64,000 nucleotides of DNA from Pipra filicauda (GCF_003945595.2 NW_024104304.1:496001-560000); one strand, 5' to 3'; positions 36,901 through 50,823 are shown, counted from the stretch's first letter. Numbers and translations are program-made. The notes: generated by a model from the sequence alone, not told the origin.

Positions 36901-37581
36901 TAAGTCCTTTTCAAAACCTATTCTTCTGTGTCTATTGTCCTGCTGAAATAGAAATCACATTCTGTAGCCCTTGTTTTTCCTTGCTCAAGAAAAATTTTAA
37001 TTTTTCCATTTTTTCCCCAGTGAAGTTTTAAGGGATAGGATAGATAGTATCATAGCTGTGCTGCATTAACTGAAAAGTTTGTAAAACATAAAATGTACAT
37101 TAATAAACAGTTCATTATTACATAGGCTTGCTTCTGTAATGATTTGCACACTAGTAGCTTTACGTGGTGTGCATATTGATGTGTGTATTAGTGTTTGTAT
37201 GGCATAGTCCTGAAGATATCAGTCTTGGAGGTAATGACTCATCATTGGAGAAATCATATGAAGATCAATTCTCCCAAGCCCCAATTAACCATCCACAATT
37301 TCCTCTTCTTCCCTCACAAAGGCAACAGAGGGCCCTCTCCCATGTCCTTCAGTGATCGACAGATGGAGCAGATGAAGCGGAAAGGTACAAAAGATTGGGT
37401 GTGAAACAGCATCTTTTAAATTCATATACTGTTCTGAATAATGGTTAAAAAACCCCACATACTTAGATTATTTCCAATTAATAATTTTCAGGTCATATAA
37501 TTTGATTTACAAGTTAATTTACATCAACTTCTGTATTTGTTACTAGTGATCTCATGCAAAATATCTATCATACTATCTATC
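33961..37581. other. Non-coding region right of the CpG island
   Basis: Unique sequence. One TATA-like word (TATATAAAACC, 34690-34700) is followed 170 bp later by ATTAAATAAA (34862-34871), which could be a degraded LTR or chance. No supported exon. A short CA/TA-rich patch lies near 35,720-35,745. Confidence 0.45.
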
Positions 37582-37701
37582 TGTCATGATGCTAATAATG
37601 CCAAAGTTGCAGGTTCATAAACCAGTATAGGCTATTTGCTTAAGAGTTGGACTTGAGGATGCTTGTGGGTCCCTTCCAACTCAGAATACTCTGTGATTCA
37701 A
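37582..37701 (+). mobile_element. 5'-truncated tRNA-headed SINE (TguSINE1-like)
   Basis: Second copy of the family at 31001-31141. It starts inside the tRNA-like head (TGATGCTAATAATGCCAAAG, which matches tRNA-Ile better than the first copy at this point), continues GTTGCAGGTTCATAAAC, and keeps a better CR1-type tail: GAGTTGGACTTGAGGATGCT, TGTGGGTCCCTTCCAACTCA, ending CTGTGATTCA. Confidence 0.82.
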
Positions 37702-39130
37702 GATTAAGAGTATTTTTTGCTAGCTTCAAACATCATTTCTGCTTTTCAGGTTTGTCTGGCCTGAAGTTTCAGTGAAATTCTGTGCCTATGATTATTTTTA
37801 TCCATCCCTACAATCAGCCAGTAAATACTAGGAAGCCAACCGGGAACCAGTAATCTCAGAGATAAGTGCTGATGCTGAACCAGCTCAATTTACACCTGTG
37901 TATGATAGATAATTCTCATGGGATCAACCCCATTCTGGTGAATACCAATACTTCTTTACACCTCAGCAGATGCCCAATACATAAAGTGTACTCACACTTC
38001 TGATAATCATATGCTTGCCTGTGAATGCCAAATTTAGTAAGAGTTTTGGCTGTCTTTAGGACACCAGGATCACACCTCACACCTTAATGAGGGTGCATTC
38101 TAGACAACTTCAAACTGTGTAAGTGTCGTGAATGAGTGTTTTAAGGTTGCTTAAGGAATCACCGGCAAAGGTATCAGCAAAACCAGGTTTAATATAAAAG
38201 CGACAGCACAACCAAGTTCTTAGATCACAGTGTGACCTGGAAAGGAGGAGTGGGGAGATGCAGGGAGGGGTGCATAACCACAGTAGGAAAACCTAATAAA
38301 TACGGGACCTGTAGTAGTCACATCACTTAGAATTTATGCTATGGAAAACTAGCACTGCAAGACATTTACTTAATTATGCTGTCAGCAACCATATTACATT
38401 CTTAAACCATCTCTGCAAGAGCAGGTTTTATTTTAAGGGACAGAAATTCAACAACCTTATGGCAAACCAATGTTTCTGTATTTTCCATCAATTCTCCAAT
38501 AAACGTACTTTGGTTTACCATATTGGCATAGTCAAGATTCTGAACTGAATTCTTCATTATCATGGTGAGAGCAGGGACTGGGGTCTGATAAAAGAGAAAC
38601 TAGAGCTAATGTGTGAGAATAAACAAAAATAGTAGTTGGAGCCCAGGATTTGCAAAACAGAAGCTTCCAAAATCTCTGTCATTTAAGCTATTGCTTTAAA
38701 AAAATATGATTGAAGAGTTGTATTTCCATGCTTTAAGTGACAGCTCTTCATAGCTAAATGATGGTAATGTAGGTACTCTGAGCAACCGATACAAACACTT
38801 AAGTTGGGTGTCCACTTTAGGAATGCTGTCTCTTTACATAAACACTGAGGAGAGGCTTCTCCAAGGACATTTAGACTAGGTTTTTATACTTTATTAACAA
38901 TACAATCTGTAATGAAGTTACATAATGTGAATAGCCCTCATGGAGAAAATAGGTCTTTAAAAAATGGGGTTGTACATTTGATTTTCGGTAACTGTAGTCA
39001 TTAACCCAGAAGATAAGTACTTAAAATGCACAAAAACTTTCAAACTTGGAAAATTATAATTCCTTTGCTTCACTGTGTAGTGCTATGTTAGTTCAGTAGG
39101 CTCTTCTACACTTTTAGACCTTATTTTTAG
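37702..39130. other. Non-coding, nothing recognised
   Basis: Unique sequence with no supported exon or repeat. Confidence 0.55.
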
Positions 39131-39373
39131 ACCTTAAACTGAAAGAGGGCAGGTTTAGACTAGATATTTGAAGAAATACTTCACTGTGAGGGTGGTGAGC
39201 CACTGAAACGGGTTGCCCAGAGAAGTTGTGGATGTCCCATACCTGGAACTGTTCAAGGCCAGGTTGGATGGGGCTTTGAGCAACTTGGTCTAATGGAAGG
39301 TGTCCCTTCCCTTAAAAGGGAGGTTGGAACTAGATGAGCTTTAAGGTCTAACTCAAATCATTCTATGATTTTC
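39131..39373 (+). mobile_element. CR1 LINE 3' end, plus strand
   Basis: Only the 3' UTR and the last coding residues remain: GGTTTAGACTAGATATTTGA, GGGTTGCCCAGAGAAGTTGT, CCAGGTTGGATGGGGCTTTG, and ends TCATTCTATGATTTT. Similar to the 3' end of the copy at 5095-5648. Confidence 0.88.
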
Positions 39374-40003
39374 AGAGTACCACACTGAGCATAACTTAAG
39401 ATACAGAAACTGTGCCCGCGTATATCGTTTTTGTTTAGTCCGGTTGTACAGAAAGTTCTCCCAGATAAAGTCACTCTGATTTGACATGAGAAAAAAAGAA
39501 CAAATGTAGGATTACTCACAGATAGGAGACTGCACGTAGCAGATTCCAGTACTTGAGCACACTGTGTGGGAACTTATTGATTCAACAGCTGTCCTGTAAC
39601 TCGGGCCCTTTGCAAACCACACCATGAGCTATTTTGTTCTCTTGTGAATTAATATAATCCATATTGATTAGCTCTGAACTAAATTTAGATGTGCGGTAGG
39701 CAAAAATTGTTTAAAATATATTTGCACTGGCTAAGACTCCAGATTTTTTCTGTGATGAGATCATTAACTTAAAGCAGCTTGATCATATGCAGCTCCCGAA
39801 ATCTGATTTTGACCTTGTAAGTTATATAAGAATCACTCTAGGAAGTGCCTCTATGGAGAAGTATTTCATTTTAGCAGTGGTTTCACTGGTTTTGCTTTGG
39901 ATATAAGGGGAATAAGAAGAAAATTCTGTCCTGCCTCAAAATGTTGCCCTGCCATTCACAACTTCTGCACAAAAAAAGAAACAAAAAAGTAAGTTAGGTA
40001 AGC
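39374..40003. other. Non-coding, nothing recognised
   Basis: Unique sequence between a CR1 fragment and an LTR. Confidence 0.55.
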
Positions 40004-40109
40004 CTAGGTGTCCTAGTTAGAACAGCTGGGACCGATTCATCACTGGATGGGTGTAGCCCAAAACTGTGTATTCTATGGCCCTCCATGCCATTTCCCAGAA
40101 ACTGTTGTC

Positions 40110-40144
40110 GGGGGGGGGGGTGGGGTGTCTGCGAGGTGGGGGGG
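40110..40144. repeat. G-rich tract with quadruplex potential
   Basis: Runs of 11, 4 and about 7 Gs separated by short spacers within the U3 of the LTR. Could form a G-quadruplex on the plus strand. Confidence 0.8.
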
Positions 40145-40161
40145 TGTTCCTGTCCTCATAC

Positions 40162-40243
40162 CCTTTTATGGAATTCCCCGCTCTGAGGGAAGAACTGAGC
40201 ATCCTTTTATGGAATTCCCCGCTCTGAGGGAACGACTGACCAT
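40162..40243. repeat. 41-bp tandem duplication in LTR U3
   Basis: CCTTTTATGGAATTCCCCGC and the following CTCTGAGGGAA recur 41 bp later, with differences only at the distal end (GAACTGAGCAT against CGACTGACCAT). Such duplications in U3 often double enhancer sites. Confidence 0.92.
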
Positions 40244-40650
40244 TCCTGCCTGAACTGGAGAATATATAAACCTGGAGTTTCAGAACTTTTCTACCACTCG
40301 TGGGATCCAGAGGAAGACTGCAGCTCACCGCTCTCAAACAGACTGAGACCACCACCCTCAACTGGACTGCAATCACCACTTTTGACCAGACTGCAACAGC
40401 TCCCCCACCAGCAGGTTTTTCCCCTCTCCCTTTACTTTCGACTCGGTGGGGGCGGGCCCAAGGAACACCACTTTGTTCATGCCCCAGGGTGCTGGGTTAT
40501 ACATTTGGGTTTTGTGGGTTAAAACCAATTGCTTGTCTGTATAATTGTACTTATTGTATTATTTTATTAAATTGTTATTCTGACTTATAATCTCTCGTTT
40601 GAGTTGAGTTCATTTCCCCTGCTGGTTAACTTTTAAACCAGCACACTAGG

Positions 40651-43600
40651 ATTTCTGGTCTAGCACATTCAAGAAGAATTGAAGCAATAAACAGCCTTTA
40701 GATAGTACCACATGTAAGGAGTGTGTTTAAATATTAGCTCCTTTTTACTCTTAAGTAGTAGATGATTTTAGAATGGAAAGGCTGTAACTTAAGTAATTGC
40801 CTAACTTGCTGTTTTTACTGCCAGCAGAAGACAGGATGCACAGGAAGGCAGCTAGCTGATTGGGCAATTCCTATAAGAAGAGTCTGTTCAAGAGATGGAC
40901 TCTGAAGCCTGAGGGAAAAATCATTTTGTAAATGCCTCTTGGTGAAGAAAGAGAACACAGTGCTTAAATAATCATCAAGAGTAGCAAACAATGAACAGAA
41001 GCTGCATGGAAACTTCATGCACACAATTTTTTTTTCAGAGGCAAAACACAAGTAATTGTCAATGTAATCAGAAAATACTGAAGGACTTCAAGGTGCAGAA
41101 ATATCACAAAAATGTTACTGGCCAGATGAGTAAGAAAATACCTTTCTTAACTGGCTCCAACACATGTGGTATAGGTGCAGTAGACTTCAGAGGCATCAGA
41201 TGGTAAGACAGCCTATGCTGAGGATTGCCACCTTACAGGAAAAGAAATTCTGGGGTTGCTGGAGGGCTGGAAGCAGTTTCTGGAAGGAAGTGGTCAACCC
41301 CAGAGCTTCTGGATCTCCTGTAGCACTTCTCTACAGACACCATGGCTCAGAAGAGGCAGAGCTGTTGGACTGGTTACTGACCTGCACAGAAGAAGCAGTG
41401 CTCAGGTGGTAAGGTTGAAAAAATTACGCTTAATACTAATCCACTGCAGACAAGAAGAGAAGTGCAGCTTACTTTGTGTGCTTTATTTCACGTTAAAGTG
41501 TTTTGTGCTGTTATTGTATTAACACTTCTAATCAAGGTGTTTTGGGAAGGGATTTGAACCAACTCATGGGAATCTCCAGAACTCGAACAGAGTAAGGTGG
41601 TTTCTGGATAATACTTGAGTGCTCAGTGTCAGTATGAAGAAGCGTGACCACCTGAAGCAATAGCCTTGCATGCAGAGTGACAGGAGGACATTCTCTCATT
41701 ACTCTCATTCTGAGCAAGGGCTCATAATAGAAAGATAATAAATCATCCTGAAAGTACATCTGTAAGACTAATAAACATTCTTTGAAACTGGGACTGCTGT
41801 TTTGCAGAACTTAGAGTCAAGCTGGATGAAGGACTGAGCTCCAAGGAAAATGAATGACCAGAAAAAAGTGCAGCTAAAGAAAAGGCATCATGGGGAGAGT
41901 GTACAACAGGGCTGGTGGTTCAGAGCTTCTTAGAATGACAGAACTCAAAAGCAGTGGAGCAGCACAAGAGTCAAAGAAATCTGGGAACCAATCCCACAGG
42001 ACTGTCCATAGAAAGCAGTGAAAAGAAATGAATAGAGCAATTATTTTGTACCTTGTGTCCTCCAAGTGTAATGAAGAGCTGGGCACACATGATGAGGAGC
42101 AGAAGTAAAGCATAATTTATGGAATATTGCTGGGATGAAGCAGCCCCACTCCCATTGGATTTCCTAGCATATCACATAGTAGTTAAAAAGAAATTCAATT
42201 TCATGTTAGAGGATGGCTTGAAGCAATGATCACCATGACCTTCCACACTTGTAATTGTATCAAACATCTGATAGAGACATGAAGGGACATAAAGATTTCT
42301 CTTTACAAAAGTCTTCATTCACAAAAAGGCCAAGATCATTCACCTTATTATACAAGAGAAAAAAGGTAAGGAACAGAATATATTCACAGTTTTAACTCAT
42401 TGAATACATGGTTATCCTTCAAGTTGAATTATCATTCAGAGATAGAAGGGGGAAATAAAAACAGCTGTTATCATAACCTGTGGATTGCTTCAGTGGTGCA
42501 GAATTCCATTTAGACTCTAATGCATGAGGGACATTTCAGATGTTTGTGAAGAGTATAATCCAAGTTTCGAGGATCAAAAAATGTCCCCACATCCTTAAAT
42601 GACTTCATCTGTTCCCATAAAACATGGGTGGAACATCTGGTAGAAATGGAAAGTACTCCAAAACTTTTTAAGAGCCAGGGTTTAAATTTGTGAGAAAAAA
42701 TGCTCATTTACAAAGGATCACACAATTTTCCTGGGACAAAGAGTCAGTGGTGGTGGGCTGGAACCTTGTGTCCGAAAACATGGAGAGTAAAATAATGGAA
42801 AGTTCCTACATTTGTGAGGAGGGCACGGTGACTTCTAGAGCAGCTTTGTACATTTTTTTTTACAAAGAAGAAAATCCAAGCTACTCTTCTGGACTGAGAA
42901 ATAGTCAAAAGATTAATCCTGAAGAAGAGAATGACTTCTAAATTATGCTGTGCCTGGCTCATCCCAACTATTTGGCATATACCTGTGATGAGTCAAAGTT
43001 GGGGTTTTTTAGGTTTGTTCTTTAAAAAAAAAAAATTAATGGTTAAGTTCTACATGCACAGAACAAAAATTGTCAAAAAAACAAAAATTAGAGAACTACA
43101 AAAGTTCATTTATTTGATTCCTATGGTGATCCTCTATTTTTGCCATAAATTTACTTACTGGATACAGAACTCGCAGATACATAGAGCAGAGAATCTTGAG
43201 TGACTCCAAGGATGTTTGTGAATTCACAAGCTGCCTAAACATACATTCAAATTACACCACCGTGGTGGAAAAGTGAAAAGTGTTTAGTTATTTAGATTCA
43301 GCTACAGACCTAGTGAGAATAACCATCCCTACCTGGGGATGACTTCTAAGAATGACACTTTGTAAAGTGGATTTTCAGCAGCATCAGAGAAGGCTGTCAG
43401 CTAATCAAGTCATATGTGGTGCCTGAGCAGCTTTACTCTGCCTCCTCTAAAGAAAAGTCCACACAGGAAGTGGAAACAGTTGAACAATTTTAAGATAGAT
43501 CCCATCAGTCTGAGTCCAACTACAGGCTAAACCAGTAATCAAGTGCAGAACCTGACGGGGTAGATGACTGTGGCTGCATGTGCCAGAGGGCAGACTATAT

Positions 43601-46600
43601 AGATTCTTAAGGGTATCAAAGAAAAAAGTCAGTTTGAAAAATGGATTTCTCCTTGTTATTAAATGGTTAATGAAAGTTAATTAAAAAGTCATCCATTAAT
43701 GTTAATTCCTAAAAAAATGATAGCTTAGGGTAAACTGAGGTCGCGAAAGTCAATGAATCGTAAACAGGGAAAAGAAATTCGTGAAATCATAGTCCCTACC
43801 CTAAATAATTTCCTTCAGATATTTGCCTAATTTACTCTTAAAGACATACAGCAATAAGGAATTCCCACTTTACCCAGGCAATATCTTATCAATTTTATTT
43901 AACAATATTGTCAAAAGCTTTTCTTCTTATCTAACCTTATATTTTTTTGTATTGTGTGTTATGTCCACTACTATTATCTTATTCACTTTTGACTTCAAAG
44001 GAAGATCATCTTTAATATTTTTTTCAGTATCCCAATCTTAAGACCAATAAAACAGTTCCATTTGCTATGTTCCTATATATGCAAATATCAAGTATAGAAT
44101 CATAGTTTTCATCTTGAGAGCAACATTTTTCTCATATTAATTAAGAATTAATAACATTTAACTTTTTATCATGACCTATGTACCACTGTTATTAAAGATA
44201 CAGAACCCAAAATGAGTAAAGGCAAAGTCAGACATTGCACAATATTGCACCTGCTCTATAGCCTAGTCAATACTACAAATTTATTCTTCATGTAGAGAAA
44301 GAATTTATATAGATGAAATCTAGCCCTGTTGAAAATCAGTGACAGTACTACCATATGTTTCCTTAGGGCTACGATTTCAGAAAGGGGGATGTTTTCCCTA
44401 TCAATCACATTTGAACAGAAGTTCACATTCCATTTTTTTTCCTCCCTCTCCATCATTTGGTTTTTTTGAAGCAATCTCTTCTCTGCTGCAGGTATTATTT
44501 TCCTGGGTTTGCCTGTGTTCAGTGTTTTTTCAAAAACCTCTAAATTGTGAGCAAATGAGAAAATAATGTTAAGCAGCCTTACATTGTTACTTAAGTAAAC
44601 TGCCTGGTTTATGTTCTAGCCTTTCATATAAAAGTTTTATAATTGCTAAAGTATAATAGAAGTTTGTGAAAAGTACTCCCATATTATACAATTTATCAAG
44701 TCAAGATATTATATATTTACTTTCTACTGAAAACTCATATACATCTATAAGTTTATATCAAATAAAGTCCAACTCTTGATTTTGAGTACAATCAATATGA
44801 GCACTGGGAATTATTCAAGGTGTGCATTGTCTTCCAGTAGAAGATTTTATAACTGAACCACAGGTTTTTTTATTTGTATTCTAATGCTACATGTTTAAGC
44901 ACCCAGTTTTTATTAGGCTTCTCTCGCCAACTCCAAGAAACAGGCACTGGAAGTTAATTTTATATGGAATACTTCCCTTCCTAACAATCTGTCACCCATT
45001 CACTTAATTTAATGAACATAAAGACAGCTGTCAAAGTACAATAAACAGGGGAATAAGGATATCACAAAAATTAGATAATGGAGATTTTTGTCAAAGGATG
45101 TTATAAATTTAAGCAAATCAGAAGTGCTCAAGGCAAGTCTACAATTCAATGGGTATTTTTAACAAAGACAGCTGGAACAACTCCAGGATATCAGACTACT
45201 GGCATCTCCAGAAACAGCAATTTTTCCCTTTCAGTCTGCCTAACACACACAAATTCCCACTAAGTAAGTGGATTATTCCCCCTTCTCTTTCAAGAGCTAA
45301 ACTGTGAACACAGAGCCAGAAAAACAAGGAAAACATGAGGGGGAGATAGGAAAAAAAAATCAGAAAAGTACATGAAATGGAATTGCATTTGAGGAACTAC
45401 AGACTCCTGAAATGGCATGATGCCTCAGTGCTGCAAGGCTTGCCTTGCTCCCACAATGGCTCGCTGCAATGGCTCAGTGATTTTCTGACTCCTTTTCAAA
45501 TCTGCTGGACCCTGAGTGGTTCAGAGAACAGGCAGGAGTTTTCTTTCCAGTTCTGTAGTTTCAAGTGCTACTGCTCAAATTATAATCAAGACCATCCTGT
45601 TATTACACAAGTTTCAGCAGTAAACTTGTGTCTCTAGCATAAAATCTGATCGCAGTGTCTTTGGGAACTTGATTTCTGGAAACTTAGGAAGTGAAGCAAG
45701 AATAATACTTTCCTTCAAGATCAACAGATAATATTCTTGTCATCATCACTGTTTATTGCCCTTTGACATATGGGAAAAAGATGGTAGATCATGCGTTGTG
45801 TAACACTGAGCTGTTTTTCCTTGGTAGTACATGCACCATGCTAAACTGGCATCAAATATTTAAAGACATGGTAATTGAGAAGTCAATACTCAGCTTAAAT
45901 GTGTTAGGATGGTCCTTAGAGAAGAACAGAAGTGAAAATTCTTTTAGAAAGGATGCAATTTTACATCACAATACACTGAGTTCTACCTTAACCCAAGGAA
46001 AGAAAAGGGATATTATGCATAGAAGCTGAAAAAAACCCCCAAGCCTAAACACCAAATTGCTGTTATAAATGAGCCAAATGAAGGTGACTGCCATTGCAAC
46101 TTCTCAGCAGCCCCAAAGGCAGGGAGGGCAGGCAAGATGTGGAGGTGGAACTGCAGGGTGAGTCATCCTGGGGTTCATTTATGGAAAGGTCAGTGGGGAA
46201 TGGAACAGGGACCAACTAACATTACTCAATTGCTCTGTGAGTTAACATTTCCCACACCCTGGCTTTTTTTTCCAATTCCAGCATGTCCTTCCACTCAACA
46301 TCCTTTATTTGGAAAATCTAGACTGTTTGCTTGGAAAATGTATATGCTCAAGTTACTAGAAGCACTGCATGTCCAAAGCTAATGTCAGCATAATACAATG
46401 TCCCTAAGACCATAACTTCTCCTGGGCTAATAACAATAGCCCATGAGTACTCTGTTCATTTTTATATAATTTAATGACAATTAATGACAAGGTTGGCTAA
46501 ACCTTAAGTTTCTGCTGTTTCTTTAAATGGTAAAGGGAAAAAAAAAAGAAAAATAATACAGAGGATAATAAAGATAATTCTGTACATTCCACAAAAAAAA

Positions 46601-49600
46601 CAATAATTTCTATCCCAGCAGATGAGTGTAGCATGTCTTAGATTTAATTTTCCTTACTACAGAAAGCAAAGGTGAAAAATAAATATATTTGACTATATGA
46701 TATTTAAATACAGCAGGGTACTCCAAACATATATGTTTAAAACAAAAAAAGATACCACAACAAACAAACAAACCCCAAATACTAGAGCTCTCTTCTTGTA
46801 TATTTAATGTCTTCAGGGGCTTTTTCTTTGTATTTTAAGACTGTTAAATTGGTATCCTCTTTTTCTGCAAGCAAATTTTATGATGAGCATTTTACACATC
46901 ATCAAAATTAAATATTGACAAAATGTGCTTAGGGTTAATTTTCTGAGGTGTTTTAGTAATATTCCAATTTCCATTCAGCTTTCAAAACTGGCATTTTCTA
47001 AGTGATAGCCAAGAAATATTTTGATTTTTTTTTTTTAACAGTGCTGTGGTCTTACTGTGCCAGAACTCCCAGAACTGAGACTGGCTGGGAGAACTTACTC
47101 CTGCCAATAAATTTGGACCTGAATAATGCTCAATTCTTCAGTGAGTGTGCCCAGCAGACTAACTTTCTTACTTTATATCTGGCATAAAAATATACAGACT
47201 ATTGAAAAACATCCTTCATTCCCCCACTGCTCTTACCTCTCTGTAGCAGGATTATTGCTCTTCAGTAAAAATCCTCAACATGGCAAACACCTTACTGCAT
47301 ATATCACACCTGTTTGCAGAACACTTACTTTTATTCAGAAACTTCTGATTTTCAAAAGAAGTTATGTATAAGATTTGTATAGAATACAGAATTTTGTGTA
47401 TTTCACTGTGCATGTTCAGTGAAATCATATCTTCATATTTTTGCTCAAAGATTAGATAAAATATAGCTATAAGCAGTTTTGTCTAAAAATCTATACTGTG
47501 CTGTCAGAAAAAACATGTAAACTTTCATAATGTTTTGTACCTCTAGCAGTAGCATTCAAAGTGAAACAATACTGCCATAATTAGTTATAAAAAGGGAGTA
47601 AGTCATGCCAGAAAAAGATTCAACAGTCTCTTTCATCCAATTCATTCCAGAAATTGCAAAGTTTGGTGTCAAATAGCCTGGGCCTGATATAGCTGACCTC
47701 ATTTTAGTTACTACAACTTGGCATTCATTGTCCTCTAAAGAAATAATACTAGAAATATGCTATTGGGAACTACCCTTGTAAATTAAAAGCATTTCAGGTC
47801 AATTGTCCTACATGCAGTGAGACATAATCCTCCAGATGCTGAGCTCAACCCGTCCTACCACATGCTCTGCCCACCTGCTAGGCAATACATTTTTCTGAGA
47901 GCCACAGTCCTCACAGCCTCACATAATAAAACACATAATAAAGATGTTCTTGAGCACTGAATTTAATAGGGAAAAAATATTCATGGAGAGTAACCATACT
48001 GCATCATTCTCCCACCCAGGCAGTGCAAGAGACCAAGAGCTCCAGAAAGAGCAGAGAAGGGGGAATAGAGTGAGTTTTGAAGCAGGACTGTTTGGAGAGC
48101 AGTGAAACAGGCAGATATAAAGGACAGATTTTGGCAACAAGGCCAAATCCTCCGTAAAAAAATCCTAAACAGTGACAAAACTAGGTATATTTCTTTCTTA
48201 CAGATATTGTAGAGAATGCGTTTAAAAAAAAACAAAAAAAACCAACAAACAAACAAAAAAACAAACAAACAAAAAACCCAAACCAAAACAAACCATAAAC
48301 CAGGGGCTGAACGAAAATAGTATATTCTTATAAACCCTCAGGATCTCTTAGGTCACTTAGGATATGGGGACTTTAGAGTGGACAAAGGAATTATGTTCTA
48401 TTATCATAACAGGATGCACACACATATGTGAAGCATACTGGATAACAATGTTAACTTGGCTTGGACTACTTTTGACAGAATTACACATAAGACAGGAACA
48501 TGTAGACTGTGCTTTAAATTTATTTTTATCACAAAATTTTCAAGGATAAAACTTACCTCTTGGTTCTTAGTTGCTTTCTAAGTCAACTAGTCCGTAACTC
48601 CTACTATTTTCACTGTGCTCACCTAAAACTTGTAGGCTACTCACCATACTGGGGTGCGGGTTGTAAATCACTATTAAATTTATCAGCTTCCCTCTATGTC
48701 TCTTAACTAGTTGCCCACTATTTTACAACTGGTCCAACTCCTTAAGCTGACAAATCTGCCTTAAGTTACAAACCCAGGTAAGACAAAGGGACAGCTACTG
48801 GTAAAAGTGATCAGCTCAAGGACCTGAATCACCTGGGAACATGCACCTTTGGAAAGGATTTTCATTGTCCCAGTACTAAAAATTTCTTTTACATATGGCA
48901 ACACTGGAGTAGACAAAGGTTTAAGACACCTCCCTCTGTAATTTTTCCAAAGCAGTAAGTTCTGCTTAAGGAGGGAGTAGAACAGCAAAGCCTCCAGCTT
49001 CACAGCAGCATCCTCCACCCAAAGGCACGGGAAGAAAAAGGTGGGAAGGCAGGGCAGGAAGGGGAAGGTGCTCTTCCCCTCTGAAAATGCTCTCCTGTAG
49101 TTGGTGAGGGGGAAAAAAAGAAAGAAGGGATGAGAATGTGTGCATGCAGAAGTGTATTTCTGCCTACACAAAGAAAGGGGAAGAGAGTACAAAAACCTCA
49201 TGTATTATCTCACGTGATATATTATTCTCAAATACATCCAGCTCAAGTGTCAGATTCATATAGTGCTGCCACAAAACAGTTTAAATAGTGGGTAGTATTG
49301 TATGTCCCTCTTATGTTCCTTATGTTTGAGTAGGTTTTTTTCTGATCTACTTCTGCCACCCAGTGGATAGTTTGTATGAAAATTCTCCTTAGTGTTTATT
49401 TTGAAAAACGTCCTAGAAAACATGACCTTTTGTGTGTGACTCTGAGCAGGTAGCTAATATCAGGGTCTCAGTGAGCACCTAAATACCCTGCAACATAAAT
49501 TTCAGGGGCTTTGGTGTATTTTTAATACCGTGGCAGTGTCTTCCCTCCTCACCCCCAATATGGTTCTTTTATTCCTCAGTTTCGCAACTTTGAAGGAGAG

Positions 49601-50325
49601 ATTAAAATACTATTTTGCCATACAATGCATTGTCAAATAAAACAGCAGCTCAAATATCACAAAATAAGAACACCTAGAGCCACCCACTGAAGTCAACACC
49701 AGGTCTAAAAGCTGTGCCTAGGGCAGCATTATCTACTATGTGCTTTGTATGATTAACTGAAGCAAAGCTGTGTTATAAGAAATACAATCAGTCTTGAACT
49801 GGACCTTTCCTAACATTAGAAAATTTTACTTTCCAATATGGAAAATATTCCTATGAAGGACATTTTGCATTAAAGTCGAAATGAAAGTCATCTTCCATCT
49901 AAAAGGCTTCTTGGAACTTATAAAACTCATATAAATCAATGGAACAACTCTAGCTGTTACTTTATCTTCCATCACAAATAACAAATTTAAAAAGGGAAGG
50001 CATTACAAAAGATGCTGAACAAGGTCAGGCTCTGAAATCATCACCTAGCTCAGCAAATCTTTATGTGTAACTAGCCATAACAGCTCTTTTATGAACAATT
50101 TAGTGTGTACATGACTAGGACTCAAAAACAAGCTCATAGTAAGTCTCACTTTTTTTCACCCATTACACATTCAGACAGAGGTCACTCTATGGGCTGAACT
50201 TTATGCTCAGATGGAGAAAATGGAGATGTTAAGACTACCATTAATCTGAAGTACAAATACATATTGCTCTCATCTCCATTCTCCCAAATGAATAATAGAG
50301 GACAGCCTTTTTAGGAGAAATCATT
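40651..50325. other. Non-coding, mostly unique sequence
   Basis: Nearly 10 kb with no supported exon on either strand. Contains one A/C-rich simple repeat (48223-48300). Open stretches such as 41164-41522 (plus) and 48761-49201 (minus) show no domain or splice context. Confidence 0.5.
48223..48300. repeat. A-rich (AAAC)n-type simple repeat
   Basis: Runs of AAAC, CAAACAAACAAA and AACCAAAACAAACC. Poly-A derived low-complexity tract. Confidence 0.9.
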
Positions 50326-50331
50326 GATATA

Positions 50332-50817
50332 TGCCACGGTCCGAGGGGGGATGGGGCCATGACACAGCACTGACGGGTCCACAGACAAGGTAGAGGTACA
50401 ACTGGAATACTTTATTGAGGTGTGACGAGGTTTTATGGGTTTAGGCGGGGAAAGGGCTAGAACACGGGGTGGAGCATGAGACAGACAAACGGGGGAACAA
50501 ATCGGAGTAGGGACACAGGCAAAGGGGGAGGAACATGGGAGCAACCGGGGAAGGAAAGGGCGAATGGTAACTGTCTGCTCTCTGCAGCTTCTGCAGCCCA
50601 TCAGAGAGGGGAGCGGGGAAGCAGGGAGCAGGCAAAGCTCATGGCAAGCCCGGGCATGCCCAGGCTGTGCACTGTGTATTGTGGATACAATGAAACCACA
50701 TAATAACAGTAAAGTCCATATAATAACTGTAAGGTCCATATAATAAAGTCCTGTCAATTGCTCTATGTTTTTCTCCACACCTGGAACCTCTCCCATCCTG
50801 AATCTTGTTCCTTCACA
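50332..50817 (-). mobile_element. Probable solo LTR, minus strand, 486 bp
   Basis: On the minus strand it reads TGTGAAGGAACAAGATTC at one end and CCTCGGACCGTGGCA at the other. The flanking hexamers GATATA (50326-50331) and GGTATA (50818-50823) differ by one base and may be a target duplication; 6 bp would fit an ERVK-type integration. CCTCAATAAAGT on the minus strand (near 50410-50421) is a good polyadenylation signal, and the upstream region has repeated TTATTATATGGAC units (50700-50750), plausible U3 repeats. No retroviral genes adjoin. The 176-codon minus-strand ORF across it is proline/serine-rich and not a known protein. Confidence 0.65.
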
Positions 50818-50823
50818 GGTATA

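Larger units (their letters stand above)
40009..40645 (+). mobile_element. Solo LTR of an endogenous retrovirus, 637 bp, plus strand
   Basis: Starts TGTCCTAGTTAGAACAGC and ends TTTTAAACCAGCACA, with a perfect 5-bp target duplication CTAGG on both sides (40004-40008 and 40646-40650). A TATA box (GAATATATAAACC, about 40260-40272) and a later ATTTTATTAAATT region near 40560 give the order expected of U3-R-U5 on the plus strand. U3 contains a G-rich tract (40110-40144) and a 41-bp tandem duplication (40162-40243). No retroviral genes adjoin it. The intact promoter elements and perfect duplication suggest a moderately young insertion. Inferred class: ERVL-like from the 5-bp duplication. Confidence 0.87.

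Noticed and set aside
48761..49201. 146-codon minus-strand ORF
   Set aside because: Pyrimidine-rich composition, no domain, no splice context.
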